Assembly (NCBI GenBank): GCA_032718565.1
Contig: JAVGVS010000041.1
Location: 298,501-362,500, forward strand
Direction of reading: 5' to 3'
DNA from: Distichodus sexfasciatus
Taxonomy: Eukaryota; Chordata; Actinopteri; Characiformes; Distichodontidae
Length of the DNA: 64,000 nt
The notes below the pieces were generated by a model. That model was not told the DNA's origin. It searched no databases and saw only the letters and a program-made list of their open reading frames with translations. Shown here in pieces: positions 61,504 through 64,000 of this stretch; the stretch's first letter is position 1; the number at the start of each line of letters is the position of its first letter. The translations under genes were made by a program, and so were the position numbers.

Positions 61504-61722
61504 CTGGAACACAGACACACACACGTGTGCAGCAGGTAGTTAAATAATTATGGGAAGAGCTGATCAAGTGCATTAACTGTTTTCAATAAAACATGAAGAA
61601 ATACACACTCATGCACACAAATATGATGTTATATATGGAGCTCTGGGAAAAAGAACAGACCACATCAGAGTTGCAGCAGCTTTGCTTCTACACTATGTGC
61701 TCATGTTAAATCTGGATTAGTA

Positions 61723-61976
61723 CTAGGGCTGGGTTCAAAAAAATCGATTCACCGATCAGTATCGATTGTCGTTCGAAAAATACGATATCGACTCAAAAAT
61801 TGGTGGATCGATCTTTTCCTGCGGCTATGCACTACGTCTCGCGACCGCGCAAGGAGAGCTATAAAAACGTGAGAGCGGCGAAACCCAAACCAAATAAAGC
61901 CATGGCTGAAGCTGCTCCGCAAAACAACTAAAAAGACAATGTTGTTATATCTGCCATTAGTCCAACTACACAACGT
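61723..61976. repeat. hAT-like fragment (tagggctgggttcaaaaaaatcg)
   Basis: One hAT-like end and atcgattc/gatatcga repeats; the other end was not found. Confidence 0.5.
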
Positions 61977-61984
61977 GTCTTAAT

Positions 61985-62996
61985 TAGGGCTGTCAAAGTT
62001 CACGCGTTAATAATGCGCTAACACAAAATCCTTTTAGCGGCACAATTTTTTTTGACGCACGATTAACCCATCGCAAAACGTGAATACAAGCGGCCGAAAT
62101 GAGTTTCCTCCGCAGGGTGGCTGGGCTCTCCTTTAGAGACAGGGTGAGAAGCTCGGTCATTTGCCGGGGGCTCGGAGTACAGCCGCTGCTCCTCCGCATC
62201 GAGAGGAGCCAGATGAGGTGGCTCGGGCATCTGGTCAGGATGCCTCCTGGACGCCTCCCTGGTGAGGTGTTCCGGGCATGTCCCACTGGGAGGAGGCCCC
62301 GGGGAAGACCCAGGACACTCTGGAGAGCCATGTCTCTCGGCCAGCCTGGGAACGCCTCGGGATTCCCCCGGAAGAGCTGGACGAAGTGGCGGGAGAGAGG
62401 GAAGTCTGGGTCTCCCTGCTTAGGCTGCTGCCCCCGCGATCCGACTCGGAACAGCGGTAGAAAATGGATGGACGGATGGATGGATCAACCCATGCGCGTT
62501 CAACGATTTAGCTCCACTGCACAGCCCGTAGTTTTCCTAGTCTGGGATATCAGAAAGCCACGCAGGAAGCACAGGCAGCAGGGAGATTTCCGATTACTAG
62601 AAATGGATAAAGCAGCGAGTCTTTTGAATTGAAAGTTCAAATCCAAAGCACTACTGGACGGCTCAATCGACAAAACTAAAGTGACCTGTACATACTGTCA
62701 AAGTGAACTAAGCTGTCACCGGAGTACGTCGAGTCGAGTTTTTGTTTTAATTTATTTTCTGTATCATTTTTTATTTGAGTGTAAATAAAAGTGCAAGACT
62801 TTTGTTTGGGGAAAAAAAAGTAGTTATGGACAGTATTGCCGGTCACATTAATAAACATAAATCTGGATAAAGTAAGCATATTTGTTCACTCCTATGTTGA
62901 TAAGAGAACAGACTTAAACGTGTGATCAATCGCGAGTTAACTACGGCAAATATGAAATTAATCGTGACTAAATATTTTAATCAACTGACAGCCCTA
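61985..62996. mobile_element. hAT-type element with nested LINE tail
   Basis: Ends tagggctgtcaaag and actgacagcccta, flanked by perfect 8-bp duplications gtcttaat (61977-61984; 62997-63004). It carries the insertion at about 62080-62490. Confidence 0.9.
62080..62490 (+). mobile_element. non-LTR retrotransposon 3' fragment
   Basis: Frame pieces MRWLGHLVRMPPGRLPGEVF and GRRPRGRPRTLWR are the ORF2 C-terminal end of a fish LINE (RTE-like), followed by a (gatg)n tail. Frameshifted and 5'-truncated. It is bounded by aacccatcgc-like bases on both sides. Confidence 0.8.
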
Positions 62997-63076
62997 GTCT
63001 TAATGATATTTATTTTATTTTTATCATATCCACCATGTTGTGTCCTGTTAAAACTGGAGGGTTAGAGACTCAGCAG

Positions 63077-63791
63077 CAGTGACGGGAATAACGGCGTTAA
63101 AATAACGGCGTTACTGAAAAAAAGTCATTTTTCAGTGACGGGTAATCTACCCAATTACTGTTTCCATCGTTACAACGCCGTTACCGTTATTAACAATATC
63201 ATGCAGCGCGTTACTGTTATTAAGCTGTTTTCATCCGACCAAGCTCTCAGCTACAGGAGCAGCAAAGCTTTTTTCTGTTCTTCGGTGAGGGGCGAGACAA
63301 GCGCATAAGAGATGATGACTGGCTACGGTGGAGTAAAATATAAAAAACATCCACTGTGTTTGATCATTCTACTATTATATACAGAGTAATGACCAAATCT
63401 ACAGTGATATATTAAATTTGATAGGGCTCTTGTCTCACATTGTCCCACAGCGATATTAGAATAGTGTAGATTTGTGTGCAATGTTTTCTGCTAAAAATGT
63501 ATTATTTTATTTATATTTAGACTTTTATTTATTTTAAGTGTCTATTTCATTAATTACACATATTTAATAGTCAGTGTTATTACAAATAATTGAACGTACA
63601 GTTAAATTTCCATCAAAGAGGGGAGGGGGATCCACATTTTTCACATATTTTAACATTTTTTAAAAATGTAATGCATAAGTTACTTTCCCTGGTAACTAGT
63701 TACTTTTATAATGCTGTAACTCAGTTACTAACTCAGTTACTTTTTGGAAGAAGTAACTAGTAACTATAACTAAGTAATGTGCCCAACACTG
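63077..63791. mobile_element. hAT-type non-autonomous element, 715 bp
   Basis: Ends cagtgacgggaataacgg and gtgcccaacactg, flanked by ctcagcag (63069-63076) and gtcagcag (63792-63799). Inner ends are rich in taactagttact repeats. Confidence 0.85.
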
Positions 63792-64000
63792 GTCAGCAGT
63801 GGGTCTTGAACCTTTCCTTACTGAGGTCCAGTTGAGTTGATCAGATCATCAGACGCTCCTGGACCGAGTGTTTTGGGTCAACAAAAAGCACACAATGGAA
63901 AGGCTGCTACAGATTTATAGAAATGCAGGTTTAATGATATGAAGTGGTCTCTTCCTTTTCCCCACAGCTGTATATGTCCACTCCATCCTGTATTACCCCT

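Noticed and set aside
62099..62632. 177-codon open frame with an Arg-rich protein
   Set aside because: It is the frameshifted C-terminal remnant of LINE ORF2, not a host gene.
63800..64000. Possible stk24 upstream exon at the window edge
   Set aside because: No kinase residues (HRD, VAIK, P-loop) found on minus here.

Overview
The window is vertebrate nuclear DNA from a ray-finned fish. It holds three multi-exon genes with GT-AG introns, long (CA)n/(TG)n microsatellites, many copies of a tRNA-headed SINE, and hAT- and Tc1-like non-autonomous DNA transposons. The gene order matches the DOCK9 - SLC15A1 - STK24 block known from human 13q32. The repeat types fit a teleost, perhaps an otophysan; that last step is inference.

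Layout: (1) dock9 on + from about 1.2 to 39.0 kb, with its 5' exons left of the window and a 3' UTR that may run to a poly(A) signal near 41.9 kb. (2) A repeat-rich gap at 41.9-44.3 kb. (3) slc15a1 (PEPT1) on + from a TATA-like element at 44.33 kb to a poly(A) signal at 55.91 kb. (4) stk24 (MST3) on -, whose 3' half fills 61.5 down to about 56.05 kb. slc15a1 and stk24 are convergent, with poly(A) signals about 140 bases apart. The stk24 exons for the N-lobe and catalytic loop lie beyond base 64000.

Jobs: dock9 is a Cdc42 exchange factor (PH, DHR-1, DHR-2). slc15a1 is the proton-coupled di/tripeptide carrier of the intestinal brush border. stk24 is a GCK-III family Ser/Thr kinase. They are neighbours by old synteny, not a pathway.

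Points of interest: a cluster of frame-breaking indels confined to the dock9 exons at 7.9-12.7 kb (PH end and DHR-1), while more than 30 later exons are clean. A similar defect appears in two slc15a1 exons. Possible dock9 isoform features are a 6-base microexon (Ala-Ala), two in-frame cassette exons, a GC-AG intron and two alternative last exons. The repeats include hAT copies with readable 8-bp target duplications, a 246-bp foldback, a roughly 630-bp inverted-repeat element with a filled/empty site pair inside the window, and a LINE tail nested in a hAT element. I see no prokaryotic genes, CRISPR array, functional tRNA or rRNA, and no plausible novel molecular system beyond these observations.
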